A stretch of DNA of 64,000 nt from Omphiscola glabra (Eukaryota > Mollusca > Gastropoda > Lymnaeidae), in the NCBI GenBank assembly GCA_964017045.1, contig OZ024806.1:20666422-20730421 (forward strand), in the 5' to 3' direction. Shown piece by piece: positions 47,505 through 59,655 of this stretch (positions are counted from its first letter, which is position 1; each line of letters begins with the position of its first letter). The notes below the pieces were generated by a model, which saw nothing but the letters and a program-made list of their open reading frames with translations, was not told the origin of the DNA and made no database searches. The translations under genes were made by a program, and so were the position numbers.

Positions 47505-47830
47505 GTGGCATGTGGATACGTTAAGTGAATTAATGCTACATGTGGGTTAGTCCAGGGAATTAATGGGTTATGTGGATAGGCTTAGTGAATTAATGCTACT
47601 CGTGGATTAGTCCAGGGAATTAATGGGTTATGTGGATAAGCTTAGTGAATTAATGCTTCATGTGGACAAGTCAAGTGAATTCATTCTAAATGTGGATAAG
47701 TCTAATGAGTGAATGTGACACGTGCATAAGTCTAGTGGATTCATGTGACACATGGGTAAGTCTAGTGGATTCATGTGACACATGGATAAGTCTAGTGGAT
47801 TCATGTGACACATGTATAAGTCTACATAAT
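47505..47830 (+). repeat. Degenerate minisatellite, about 30-bp unit
   Basis: Copies of GAATTAATGGGTTATGTGGA at the left pass gradually into GTGGATTCATGTGACACATG at the right, both within a 30-bp period. Confidence 0.85.
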
Positions 47831-47949
47831 GTATGTCAATTATTTCATGTCTGATGTTCGGAAGCCGTACCAAAAGTCGAAAGTGTTTTTTGTCGGCTGA
47901 TTATTTTGATCCTAAAGAAATTTGATGACACACATAACCGTGGCTCGTC

Positions 47950-48495
47950 TACCTCTCTTACGTCTACACGAATTAACTCCATTACATCTACACGAATTAC
48001 CTATATTACATCTACACGTATTACCTCTCTTACATCTACACGAATTAACTCCATTACATCTACACAAATTACCTCTATAACATCTACACGTATTACCTTT
48101 ATTACATCTACACGAATTAACTCCATTACATCTAAACTTATTACCTCTTTTACCACCATTTCATCTACACGTATTATCTCTATTACACATACACGTATTA
48201 CCTCTATTACATCTACACGTATAACCTCTATTACATCTACACGTATTACCTCTATTACCACTATTACATCTTTGCGTATTATCTCTATTACATCTACACG
48301 TATTACCTCTATTACCACTATTTCATCTACTTGTATTATCTCTATTACACCTACACGTATTACCTCTATTACCACTATTTCATCTTTGCGTATTATCTCT
48401 ATTACACCTACACGTATTACCTCTATTACCACTATTACATCTTTGCGTATTATCTCTATTACACCTACACGTATTACCTCTCTTAAATCTATGCG
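47950..48495 (+). repeat. Minisatellite, 18-24-bp units
   Basis: ATTACATCTACACGTATTAC plus CTCT and the longer form with ACCACTATTTCATC. Steps are mostly multiples of 3, so long Ile/Thr/Ser-rich (+) and Val/Ile-rich (-) ORFs arise. A 60-66-bp higher-order unit is visible from 48250 on. Confidence 0.9.
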
Positions 48496-48920
48496 TAATT
48501 GTTTACCGTATTTGTAGATCAACACGTAAAAAATACGGTATTGACATGTCAAGCAAATAGCACTGAACGTATTTATCTATACTGGATATTACTAAAAAAA
48601 AATTAAAGCTGTATAAAACGAATGCACCTTTATTACTTCTGACTAACGGCCAGTTAATAAAGAAAAACTTACACATTATCATTTAATAATTTTATCTTCG
48701 GAGGTTCAGTCGATCTCTCTGCTTTGTTTTTACGTTAAGTTGGGTGTGAACCCCTTTTCTCAATAAAGGCATGTTGTTGCAAAAGTCAACAACTTTTTGA
48801 TGGCCATCTGAGCAATTCTGAAAGTCTTTACAACTAATGACAGATTAGAGAATCAAATAGAGCAACAGGCGACCATACAGAAATAAAGTATACAAGACAA
48901 GACGTTGCAGTTCACGCCAA
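48496..48920 (+). other. Intergenic segment with a small inverted pair
   Basis: TACCGTATTT (48507) and AAATACGGTA (48530) face each other across 14 bp, like the termini of the MITE at 3691 with the interior lost. Otherwise nothing recognised. Confidence 0.4.
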
Positions 48921-49245
48921 CTACCGAGTCCCAAGTAATCACAATATTTTGGTTGTATTCCATATCTACTTCCGAGTCCCTAGTTACCGCAATATGGTGG
49001 TTGTATTTCATATCTACTTCCGAGTCCCTAATTACCGTAATATGGTGGTTGTATTTCATATCTACTTCCGAGTCCATAGTTACAGCAATATGGTGGTTGT
49101 ATTCCATATCTACTTTCGAGTCTCTAGTTACCTCAATATGGTGGTTGTATTCCATATCAACTTCCGAGTCCCTAGTTACCGCAATATGGTGGTTTTATTC
49201 CATACCTACTTCTGAGTCCCTAGTTATCGCAATATGGTGGTTGTA
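48921..49245 (+). repeat. Minisatellite, 48-bp unit, about 7 copies
   Basis: Unit contains CCGAGTCCCTAGTTACCGCA and ATATGGTGGTTGTATTCCAT. Sixteen codons long, so frames on both strands stay open. Confidence 0.94.
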
Positions 49246-49299
49246 TTGTTCGATTAAACTTGTTTCTCAGATTCAACAATATAATGGGATTATTTGATC

Positions 49300-49495
49300 C
49301 TTATGAATTCTCATCCAAAGTCTATGATCTTTATGATTACTTCTCATTCTAGAGTATGTGGTCATTATGATTTCTCATCCTGGAGTCCATGATCTTTTTG
49401 ATTTCTCATCCTGGAATAAGATCTTTATCAATTCTCACCTGGAACTCTATGATATTTATGATCTCTCATCATGGACACTATAATCTTTATGACGA
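49300..49495 (+). repeat. Degenerate tandem repeat, about 35-40-bp unit
   Basis: Loose copies of TATGATCTTTATGATTTCTC with CATCCTGGAGT. Confidence 0.7.
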
Positions 49496-49554
49496 CATTT
49501 TATTCGGAAATTAAGTCAGCAAATCCTTGGATTTCATAAATTAAGAGATGATGT

Positions 49555-49930
49555 GGATGCGGTTGTAGATTAGGTTGTTGTTATAGCTGTGGTTGTGGCG
49601 GTAGTTGGGGTTGTGTTTGTGGCTGTGGTTGTAGATTAGGTTGTTGTTATAGCTGTGGTTGTGGCGGTAGTTGGGGTTGTGTTTGTGGCTGTGGTTGTAG
49701 ATTAGGTTGTTGTTATAGCTGTGGTTGTGGCGGTAGTTGGGGTTGTGTTTGTGGCTGTGGTTGTAGATTAGGTTGTTGTTATAGCTGTGGTTCGGGTTAT
49801 AACTGTAGTTGTGGCGGTAGTTGGGGTTGTGTTTGTGGCTGTGGTTGTAGATTTAGTTGTGGTTGTGTCTGTGTCTGTGGCTGAGGTTGTGGCCGTGGCT
49901 GGCCTGTGTTTGCGGCTGTGGTTAGAGGTT
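49555..49930 (+). repeat. Minisatellite, 66-bp unit, about 5 copies
   Basis: Unit contains GGTTGTAGATTAGGTTGTTG and GGTTGTGGCGGTAGTTGGGG; it is itself made of GTTGTGGCT-like hexamer/nonamer subrepeats. Strong G/T strand asymmetry. Confidence 0.93.
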
Positions 49931-50334
49931 TAAAAATGTACTTATGATTTTTTATGTAGCTCATCTGATCCCTTTACCGCATCACGTGACAGTACTCACT
50001 GTTAAACCAACCAGCTGTTCAACTTAAAAATGTAAAATTAATTCATTTTAAAACAATGTTACAACTATCTTCCTTTTTCCCCCTTTAAAAAATGTTGGTT
50101 TAATCTACACGGGAATTTCCTGTTCATTACATCGGGTTTTCCAATAACGTAAGCATTTTTTCAATTAATTTATATTAACGCGATACAATTAACTTTAAAT
50201 CTAATGGTGAAATAATCATTGGAATCTTATCCTTTAGCGCAGACTGTATAACAAAAAAAATGCAAAAACTAAAAGTATTAAACCATAAACAAAAATCACT
50301 GTTTTCATTTTCAGGATTCTTTTATTTCAATATT

Positions 50335-50470
50335 ATATGTCTATACGTATTGGCTCCATGGTTTGTCTATACGTTTTAACATTATGGTTTGTACGTTTTA
50401 ACACTGTGGTTTGTCTATATGCTTTAACTCCATGATTTTTCTATATCTTTTAACTATATAGTTTGTGGAA
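50335..50470 (+). repeat. Degenerate tandem repeat, about 27-bp unit
   Basis: Five copies of GTTTGTCTATACGTTTTAAC-like sequence. Confidence 0.75.
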
Positions 50471-50607
50471 ATGTTTTGATATTAAAAATATGAACGTTAA
50501 ATATAATTTTGCGATAAGGTATAATATATATTTTAAATCCGTTTAACAACAACCTGTCACACAACGCGAGTCTTAACAAAAACATTTTGTCTTCTCTTTT
50601 TCATTCT

Positions 50608-50904
50608 AGCCTAGAATCATTTTGATGACTGAGCTGAGCTGACCCTATAGTTCCACAGAAAAAGGAAGCAAAAATTTGGAATCAGAAACACAAAGAAAAA
50701 TACAACTACAATGAACTTTTCTCTAGTTCTATAATCGCCTGCAATCGTATTGAAAGAATCCTTGTGTAAGACTACAGCACAGGATTCTATCATCACATGT
50801 CGACCCCATGTCTATACCTCAGTCGTTTGATACACACAAGAAGATAACGTTGCAGCAAATTTTTTTTTTAAACTTCCTCTAGCTGCCGACTCAACAAAGA
50901 CGCC
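50608..50904 (+). promoter_or_regulatory. 5' leader and splice acceptors before the MTCL-like start codon
   Basis: Two candidate acceptors precede the ATG: a pyrimidine-rich TTTTTCATTCTAG ending at 50609 and CTTCCTCTAG ending at 50882. The first would give a 295-nt leader on the coding exon, the second 22 nt. A short upstream ATG occurs near 50623 in the longer version. Which is used cannot be decided from sequence alone. Confidence 0.35.
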
Positions 50905-53676
50905 ATGTCTGACACCGAGGAACCGTGCGCATGTCACGTGTGCGCCACGTTTGAGCCACAGGCGTGGAGAAAGTCGCTTTGCCGAAACTGCTTTCATTCT
51001 CTAGACGAGCATTCCGAAGACCTGCTCGCGGCGGAGGCGGAAGCGTTCGCCAAAGAAAAGGCTGGTTTGGCGGAAGTAAAGGCGAAAGAGAGCGCTCCCG
51101 GGTCAGGGGTTACGGACAGCTCGAGACATAAAGACGCCAACACAAAGAAGGGTTCGAGTGTAAAGGAAGCAGAGGTGGAGAAGGATCAGAAAGAAAAGAC
51201 GAAGCTGACCACTGGGAAGGAAGAGGATAAGCCGAGGTGGTCAAAGGATACAGGTAGTGGGAAGGCTGGGGTCAAAGGTGGGTCTACGGTAGCGATGATG
51301 AGTGGTAAAAGTAAGGCGATTGGTGCTACTTCCGCTGTCGTCACCACTTCTACTGCGTCAGCCACATCGTCCGTCACAAAGTCCCCGCCAAAATCGACTT
51401 CGGCATCTTCCGCGGCGGTTACGCCATCCACGTCTACAGCATCCACCGTTACTCCAGCAACATCATCAGCCGCTCCATCCACCACCAGCACATCGGCATC
51501 ATCGTCGTCAGCCAACGCTCAAAAGACTGTGTCCTTGACGAAAAATTTCGCATCGAAATTCGAGTCTAAATCCTCAGGCACTTCGAAAGACAAAGCTCCG
51601 TCCAAACCCTCCGATATCCGCATTATAGGCGCATCGTCGGTCTCAGCGATAACAGGCAAGCTTTCGGGAGAACTCAAACAAGAGACTAAAGCCAGCACAC
51701 CCCCAAGAGACTCCGTTAAATCATCCTCCCTAAAATCAGATCCGCCCGCGGTGTCTAAGAAAGAAGATCTCCCCGCATCAGAAGCCGCGTCAACCGGTTC
51801 AAAGGCGGCACCTCTCAGCAGTAAAGCGAACGGATCTAAATTAAAAGAGGACAACAAAGTTTCGGAGGACAAAGATAAGGCCGACAAAAAATCTTCTCTA
51901 TTATCAAATAAACTAGATGACAAAGACAACAAAGCGCTGCCGTTTTCCCGAACAAAGGCGGCACCATTCGGGAAGGACATGCTAAAAAGTAAAAAAGATA
52001 CTGATTTATCCGATTCGAAACCCAAAGACTTTTCTTTGAACAAAAATAAATCACCTTCCCCTAAAAGTCCAGCCGCCATAACCAGCGACAAAGACAAGAC
52101 AAATCCGTTGTCAAAAGTCGCGGCGGGAAAACTCGTCGACGACAAATCCAAGAATAACGGGGAGGACGCGGGTCCTAAGAACAATGGCAAGTCACGTGGT
52201 GTCGAGCCAGTTAGTTCAGCGGCACAGCGACAGGAAACCAAAGTGTCTTCCCCTGCCTCCCGTCTGACGAAAGAAGCGGAACAAACCGAATCAGCCAGCA
52301 TAAACAAAAATGGGCAGGCGGCCAAATCCGCAGGTAGAGCCGCCGACGTTAAGGCAGGCGAGAGGGCATCTGGAAATGAGCTCACCAAAACCGCCAATGA
52401 CGCTAGAGACAAAACTGTAAACAGCAAAAAAGACGCCAGCGGCAGGTTCAGTTCAACGAGGACCGAGAGCGAGAAAAGTTCAGCTTTCGGGGAACGCGGC
52501 AAAGACAGAGGAGTCGACGAAGGTGGAAGTGGTCCCCGAAAAGTCGACACATCGCCTTCGCCTGGGAAACAAACACCGTCCCCGTCTACGTCACCGTCAA
52601 AATCATCGCCTTCCAAATCATCTCCTCCACGATCTTCAGATCCTAAATCATCACCAGCTTCTAAAGCTGCATCAGATTCCAAAGGTAAAGACTTAAAAGC
52701 AGATCTAGGCAAATATGGCAAGGCCTCAACCGGTCCTTTAGGGAAATTCAAAGAGCTCGAAAAGGATTCGGTCAAATCGACAAGTCAAGATGGAAGTGGC
52801 ACTTATTCTTCCGACAACCGGGCTGGAAGTACGCAGACTGAGACTGAAAACGGGGAGACAAAGAAGCTGACGGAGGAGCTAAAAGAAAAGGCGGAGGCTC
52901 TGTCCACTCTCACGAAGCAGCTCTCCATCATGGAGGACAAGATGAGGGCCCTCGAGAAGGACAAAGAAGCAGCAAGAAAGGAAACAGCGCTCATAGTGAA
53001 GGAAGACCTGGAGAAGCTTTTGAAAGAATTGAGGGACCAGCTTTCCAAGATGGAAGTTCAGTGCTGCCGGCTGGAGAAGGACAACCAGCTGCTCCTGGAC
53101 AAACTCCACGCCCAGGAAGTAACCGTCAAGCGCGACCAGAGCGTGCGCGGCAAGACCAGCGACAACGTGGTGTTGGAGGAAGACCTGGAGGCTGCTGAAA
53201 AAGAGCTCGAAGATGTCAAGGACGAGAACAAAGAACTCCAGCGTCAGATCATGGAGATGAAGAATGAAATGGACGAGATGTACGACCACTTCCGAGAAAA
53301 TGAACACGATGAATTCCGAGAGATCCAAAAAGAGTTGGACATGACAGCTAAAAACTGCAGAATCTTACAGTTCAAGCTCCGCAAGGCGGAACGTCGCAAC
53401 GACCAGATCGAAGAGGACCGGCTGCACTACGAGGAGAAGCTGAGGAAGCTGCAGGACCAGTTCGACTCACAGGACGCCAAAAGCCACATCCGCGTACTGG
53501 AGGAGGAGCTGCGTATCGCCAAAGAGGTGTCCGTGCGGCTTCACGACGAGCTGGATATTGTAGAGGACAAGCGGAACAAGGTACTGGAGGAGAACAGGCA
53601 TCTGACCGAGCTGCTGGAGCACACAGACAAGAGGCAGTTCAGGATGGAGATGGAGATTGATAAACTCAGGGACATT
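50905..53676 (+). CDS. MTCL/SOGA-like microtubule-crosslinking protein, first coding exon (924 codons, partial)
   Basis: Homologues of the MTCL (SOGA) family crosslink or stabilise microtubules through long coiled coils; that role is inferred from the family. The exon opens at GCC-ATG with an in-frame TAA upstream at 50869. Residues 8-31 form a small Cys/His cluster (C8, C10, C13, C26, C29, H31) resembling a zinc knuckle. Residues about 60-640 are low-complexity Ser/Lys/Ala/Pro-rich and probably disordered. From about residue 648 there is a continuous coiled coil containing the family signature around residues 815-826 (AKNCRILQFKLRKAERR) and 863-884 (RVLEEELRIAKEVSVRLHDE). The open frame runs to a stop at 53688, but a consensus donor GTAAGT at 53677 (phase 0) means the last three codons are intron read-through. 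Later exons were not found in the following 10 kb, so the gene is cut by the window end or has a very long intron. Confidence 0.85.
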
Positions 53677-53734
53677 GTAAGTAAATGATTGTTGTTCGGT
53701 CCACTTTATTATACCATGGCGGTGTATTTTTCGG

Positions 53735-54835
53735 CTGGGGCTATTGTCCAAATAAGTAATTCTGTCTTCGCTTCATTTACCCCAAGACAAACTTTGCCCG
53801 TGGCATTTTCAAGATCCCTGAATGCTTTTATTAAATCATTTTTGTTTCTGTCAAGTAGCGCTGTATTCTCCGTGCACGCCAGGTACTGGAGTGGCTGGCT
53901 ATGTAAAGTTCCCGATGATTGTTATTCTGTAATACCCCACTGAATTTAATTTGTTATGGTTCCACTAAGATAAATGCTAGTGAATCTCCTTGTCTGAGTC
54001 CATGATTGACTAGGAATTCTCTCGAGTACTCTCCCTGTAACTTTATTTTACTTTTGGAGTTAGCTATCGTCATATGTATGAGCCGGGTAGGTTTATTAGG
54101 GACTCCAAACCCTGTCTACGCTATCGTATGCTGTTTTGTAATCCACGTATAGTTGGTTTATGTCGATGTTATATTCTTAGCATCTCTCCAGGATAATCTA
54201 ATAGTAAAAAATTGATCCGTAGTTGACCTACTCTGTCGGAATCCGCAATGGAAGTCCCCTAGGATCTGTTCACTATACCTTTCCAGATTTCTTACATTTA
54301 GTTCTGCAACGATTTTGTAAATTACATTAATAAAGAGGAAGATTCCTCTATAGATTTAGCGGCCCAAATTAGAACCTTATTTTGCATTGGGATTATGTTC
54401 GCAGCGTCCCATTCTATTGGAATATCTTCCTCCTTCCAGATTCTGGATATGAGGTCGTGTATTTGCCTATGCAGCTCGTTTCCACCTAGTTTTATCAGTT
54501 CTGCAGAGAGAAGATATTCCTGGGGATTTTTTTTTATTTTTCATGGTGAAGAGCACATATTTTATTTCATTTAGTGTTTGCTGGTTGACCAGTGGGTCCG
54601 GTCCTCCTTGTGGTAGAGCGCAATCCTCATTAGTTCTCCGCCTGGGGCATTTAGCATCCCTTCAAAACGCCGTTCCCATCTCTCTAGCACCCTACCTCCC
54701 TCTGTGATCAGTTCTCCACCCTTACTTTCACACGTGTGGGATCTTGCTTGATAGCCGTTCTTTTCCTGTCTTATCTTCAGGTACACCAGCCTCACATCCC
54801 TTTCTTTTGCCAATGCTTCTATCTCTATTATTCTT
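53735..54835 (-). pseudogene. Decayed non-LTR retrotransposon reverse transcriptase fragment
   Basis: The minus strand reads, in order from 54813 downwards, a segment ending RVLERWERRFEGMLNAP, then SAELIKLGGNELHRQIHDLI and SRIWKEEDIPIEWDAANIIP (conserved RT block), then VNHGLRQGDSLA near 54000, then ENTALLDRNKNDLIKAFRDL where the catalytic YADD box should precede. The box is degraded (near 53870) and there are many stops and frameshifts. It lies in the intron after the MTCL-like coding exon, antisense to it. Probably the same broad LINE group as the fragment at 26140. Confidence 0.8.
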
Positions 54836-55175
54836 TATTTTTCCCAATTACATAAAGGGGAGATAGTTTTATGCCAAGCATTATTTCCCCTGAATAATCC
54901 CTGTTGCTTGCTTGTGATTTGTTACTTTGCGTACCGGCACAGATTTGTTTTTTTTTTGTGTGTTAATTAATTTCGTCAAACTAATGAAAGCTCACCTGAG
55001 ATAAAGCAACATTGCTAAAATCGTATGCCTCAAATCGTATTTGGCACGATGCAATAGAAGATGAAGTTTGCGCTCTAAGGTGTTAATTTGTAACAGCATG
55101 TCCATGAAGTCACTGCCGAACCGATGAAGAAGCTTTACATGATATTTAAAAATAGAAGTGACGCATTTTGTAGAG

Positions 55176-55371
55176 CAGTGGCTCTCAAACTTCCGAATGT
55201 CACGACCCTTTAATACAGTTCCTCACGTAGTGGTGACCCTCAAACACAAAACTATTTTCGTCGCTACTTCATGACTGTAGAGTATGTGTTTTCCGATGGT
55301 CTTAGGCGACCCATGGGAAGATGTCATTCGACCAACCAAAGGGGTTGCGACCCACAGGTTGAGAACCACTG
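55176..55371 (-). mobile_element. SPIN-like hAT MITE, copy 4
   Basis: 196 bp in reverse orientation, starting CAGTGGCTCTCAAACTTCC and ending CACAGGTTGAGAACCACTG, with GATGGTCTTAGGCGACCC inside. Flanking 8-mers TTGTAGAG and ATGTGGTG match at 5 of 8, consistent with an older insertion. Confidence 0.85.
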
Positions 55372-56915
55372 ATGTGGTGGCTTATAAAGAAAAACTTTGG
55401 TTTGGGCTTTTTGAAAAACAAATCATTCATCAATTTGGTAATGTATGAAAAAAAAGTCCACATCCAGTAATAAGCTTGTAGATTTATATTTAGTTTAATC
55501 CTTAATTGTCTACCTATTCATGTCGTTTTCCTCTTACTGAACACACATATATGTCCTCTTAATTAATATATATTTGTTATTTATTGAAGTCACATCTTAA
55601 CACTAACTGGAATGTAAGATAGCGAACGATGGCAGCCGCGACATTTAGCTGGTCCTCTATTGAATAGCGACCAGCTTCTGATTGACTTACATCAAAAGTT
55701 ATGCACGATACAATGAACTCAGGAGTCAGAGCATTTCAGATGATTGAACAGAACGCTTTTTACTCTGTGTCGTCGATGATATTGCACATAGGTGTCACGT
55801 CTATAATATTGCACATAGATGTCACGTCTACAGTGTGGCACATCACCGTCAAGTCTTTATTATGACAGATATCTGAAGCACCGAGGATTAATGCTGTTCC
55901 TCATTTCTCATCTATTCTTGCTTGTGCACTTGTATATTTTCCTGCCATGTTGCCTGCTTTGCCATGTCCCTTCGCACGACAGTCTGACAGGGGAATATCG
56001 TGTTCTTTCAATGTTTCCACTTTTTGTTTTTGCTGGTATCCGTCCGTCACTAGGTGACGATGGTATGGAATTCGCAGGACGAATCCACAAGGCCTGGGAT
56101 TATTATTCTAGGATTATAAGCTGGTTCCCAACAGCAAATAACCTCTCTGCACGCCGCTGGATAACCCAAAGGGAACATCATGTGGATGATACAGCTTGGC
56201 ACCAGTGGCGTCGCAGGAGTTGTCGGTATGTTTCATTGTATCAATGTTATCCGCGTTTAGGGACTCCATCTCCGGGTTTGAATTCAGAGTTGCCTTCTCT
56301 TAGATGAGTTGCCCATCCACTCGGGATGTTTCCACTATCAACTTTGCTATATATATCAACCGTTTTATGGTTTATGTCAAATAAATGTACAAATCTTTCT
56401 ACAATTACATACTGCTTTTCGTATGGCATTACATATTGCAAAAGAAATGTTGTAAGTTCAATTTAGAATAAATCTGGCTTGGAATCGACAATGACAGCAA
56501 AACAGTAAGCAGTTTTACTGTCCTCCATCCTGTGTTGCGTTGCAAGTGAGGAACTTGCAATTAGCTTGCTTTGGGAATCGGTACTGGGATAATGTTTCTG
56601 AAGTCATTCTTCATTTTCTTGTGCCTCTCTAACTTACAGCACATGTTCTTTTAGAATTGGATACTACGGCTCACCCAAAAATGTGCATTGTGTTTTTAAT
56701 GAATGCGATGGAAACTGACAAGCAAAGCAAGCACCCTGTCACCAAGGGTACACTATCAATGATTCGTTTCATAGTGTTGTACCACTTGGCACATGCTGTT
56801 CCATTTGATGCCACCAATCGAATGTAAATGTCTTTGCCAGATGACAGGCTTCTTTCTAGTTCTCGCCAAGCAAGACTATTGTGTCTTATATGCTCTGAGA
56901 TGCAAACACAATATA
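55372..56915 (+). other. Intronic segment, probably with a decayed interspersed repeat
   Basis: The part at about 56040-56330 (GGATAACCCAAAGGGAACAT, GGGACTCCATCTCCGGGTTT, GAATTCAGAGTTGCCTTCTC) looks like a dispersed element; GGGTTTGAATTC resembles a tRNA B box, so a SINE is possible. The ORF at 55819-56307 has no domain that I recognise. If the MTCL-like gene continues, this lies in its intron. Confidence 0.35.
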
Positions 56916-56919
56916 TTGA

Positions 56920-57140
56920 CACTTTGTAGATGCTGACCATCCTTCTGTTGATGCAAGCATAGACTTAGATACTGACCATCCTTCTGTTGATGCAAGCATA
57001 GACTTAGATGCTGACCATCCTTCTGTTGGTGCAAGCATAGACTTAGATACTGACCATCCTTCTGTTGATGCAAGCATAGACTTAGATACTGACCATCCTT
57101 CTGGCCATGCAAGCATAGATTTAGACCATCCGTCTGGTGA
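56920..57140 (+). repeat. Minisatellite, 39-bp unit, about 5.5 copies
   Basis: TGACCATCCTTCTGTTGATG plus CAAGCATAGACTTAGATAC. Thirteen codons per unit explains the minus-strand ORFs. Confidence 0.94.
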
Positions 57141-57889
57141 TGCGAGCCTAGACTTGTGCTCAGTTCACACGATCAAATTTGCGATCATACATTTGATGCG
57201 ATTTTTGTTTGAAGCCTTGTCACAACTTTCAAATTACTATTTGATTTAATTCTTATATTTGTCCATTTGTTTTCCTCCGGAAAATCTTTGGGAAATGCTT
57301 TAGGAAAGTCAGTATGAACTTTAATTAAAAAAAGTGCTGTTTATATCAAACAAAGCTGCAAGGCGGTATTGCTATACATACAAAGTATAAAGTATATATT
57401 CAGTATTGTTTTTCTTGTAAACAATTTGGTTTTGTAAAAAAAAAACATTTATTAGAATTTCCCCTTAATGGGCTATTTCTCGTCCGGTTTCACCCTCTCT
57501 CCACCGTCCTGGCTGTCACGTCCACACTTCGAAACTTTTTAAACTACAGTAGTCCTCTGTTCCAAGACCTCAAGACTCTGGTATCCGTCTACCATCTAGT
57601 GACGTCATTGACCCACGATCAGATCACCATCTCGTGTTACTATTGTTAGATGAGGGGGGGGGGGCGGGTGTGGGGTATGAGTTGAATGAAGTTGCAATAC
57701 GCTTCTCTGCGTCATCAAGAGTAAATGAATCATACCATCTTGTCTCTTGACGTATATACTCTTTGTGTTTACCCCTTGGCAGGCTCTTAGAAAGGGAATT
57801 TCCGACTTCAAGTTGTCTCTAAATCTTATGTCAGGTTATCCTATCAACACCATCCCAGCCATTATCAACTTTATTATTATAACCGTCTC
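57141..57889 (+). other. Intronic or intergenic segment without recognised features
   Basis: AT-rich with a G run at 57654-57664. Nothing coding recognised. Confidence 0.4.
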
Positions 57890-58225
57890 TCATTATGGCT
57901 ATCTACTGTATGGCTATCTACTGTATGGCTATCTATTATATGTCTATCTATCTGTATGGTTATCTACTGTATGGCTATCTACTGTATGTCTATATACTGT
58001 ATGGCTATCTACTGTATGGCTATTTACCGTATGGCTATCTACAGTATGGGTAACTACCGTATGTCTATCTACTGTATGGATATCTACCGTATGGCTATCA
58101 ACTGTATGGCTTTCTACCGTATGGCTATCTACTGTATGGCTATGTTCTGTATGGCTATCTACTTTATAGCTATCTACTGTATGACTATCTACTGCATGGC
58201 TATCTACTGTATGGCTATCAGGGTA
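57890..58225 (+). repeat. Minisatellite, 15-bp unit, about 22 copies
   Basis: CTGTATGGCTATCTA with substitutions (ACCGTATGTC). Five codons per unit, hence two open + frames. Confidence 0.93.
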
Positions 58226-59469
58226 TATTTTTAGAAAGATTTTGTTTCAAGGTTCATCTTCTTAGAATTTCTGAAATGAGTTTTTTTTTCTTTTTACGAG
58301 GCCAACATCTACTTACAAGTTATGAGATGATTTTTTTCACGAGACCTGTACATTACAAAGTAATGGGGTTTAAGAAATGATTGTACTTTAAACTAATTAA
58401 TATCATTATTAAGAGCCTACTTCCCTTCAGAAAGTCTTCTAACTTGAAGGAGAAAACAGATTCCACAAGTACTAGTCTGCTGGAAAACCTTGCAATAAAA
58501 ACACAAATGTCGCATCACCTTTTAACAAAGACGAAAATTTTATTTAAAAAAAAAATAAATTATCATGTATTTAATAAATAAAATACCGCTAGGACTTCAG
58601 GACATTTACAAGGACATGCAGGAGTTTATTTTTAGCTTTCCTATCGTAAACACACGATTAATTCTTTTGTTTTGAATAAAGCGACTTAAAATAACAATGG
58701 ACGATATTCGCCTTATAACAATTACATTTATCTTGAGACCACCAGTTTGTGAAGTGGTGAAACTTGGAGTGGTTTAACTGTACGATTCGTTGTGTCGAAT
58801 CGGACAGTGTGTGTACGGTGTGATTATCATTGTGTTTATTATTGCCTTTATCATTGTGTTTAACATTGTGTTTAAAATTGTGTTTATCATTGTGCTTAAC
58901 ATTGGGCTTATCAGTCGGTTTAACATTGTGTTTATCAAGGTTTACCACATGCCAATGTCTAAGGAAATGTCAGCTAGGACCATGGACCTAATTTGCCTTG
59001 TTTACGTGTCCCTAACTTAACCCCTGACCTTGACCCTGTCACATGTATATTATGTGTCTAGGTGTATGTTATGAGGATGAGCATGTCAAGGATTCTAGTA
59101 TTGACACATTAAAATTAAAGTAAATTAATTTCTACCGGGCCAGTAAATAAATCCAAATATTTGAAAATCTGTTTTTCCCCACAATTTTTGTTTAAATTTT
59201 AAAAGAAAGAAGATTATGTCTGTATTGTAATGTTAAGACAAGCTTCTAGACACAACAGGTTAGTTAAGAGTTCTGAAAGGGCAATGGGTTGATGAAACCA
59301 AAAACATATATAATGAATAACGAAATATAATTAACGCAGAACTCAATCTCCTGTGTTTGTGGGTGAGTTTCTGCTACACAGGTGTTACCGTGCATATCTC
59401 CAGGGGTCAACTCACTTCTGCGGAACAGAACCTCGGCTAATCTTGTGGGCTACCTGGCCATGTGTTGGG
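58226..59469 (+). other. Intronic or intergenic segment
   Basis: Mostly unique AT-rich DNA. A short 12-bp repeat (ATTGTGTTTATC) lies at 58825-58940. The ORF 58381-58581 was considered as an exon but lacks a donor. Confidence 0.4.
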
Positions 59470-59489
59470 GGCTGGTGGTGAGGAAGTGG

Positions 59490-59655
59490 GAAAACATGTC
59501 TGCTGGAGATACTCTCTAACGTAGTGTTTAAATATCATGCTGGCCAAACATGCCTCCTCGCGATACTCTCTAACATAGTGTTAAAATATCATGCTGGCCA
59601 AACATGCCTGCTGCGATACTCTCCAAACAAAGTGTTAACACATGATGCGGGACAT
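59490..59655 (+). repeat. Tandem repeat, about 55-bp unit, 3 copies
   Basis: AAATATCATGCTGGCCAAAC and GCGATACTCTCTAACATAGT repeat three times with indels. Confidence 0.85.

Noticed and set aside
51519..52775. 418-codon minus-strand ORF
   Set aside because: Antisense shadow of the MTCL-like coding exon, produced by its codon bias.
55819..56307. 162-codon + ORF
   Set aside because: No recognised domain; its second half looks like a dispersed repeat with a B-box-like motif, so I describe it as a decayed element and not as a gene.
58381..58581. Possible exon after an acceptor-like CTTCCCTTCAG
   Set aside because: No donor at the 3' side, and no similarity to the MTCL family sequence expected after the large exon.
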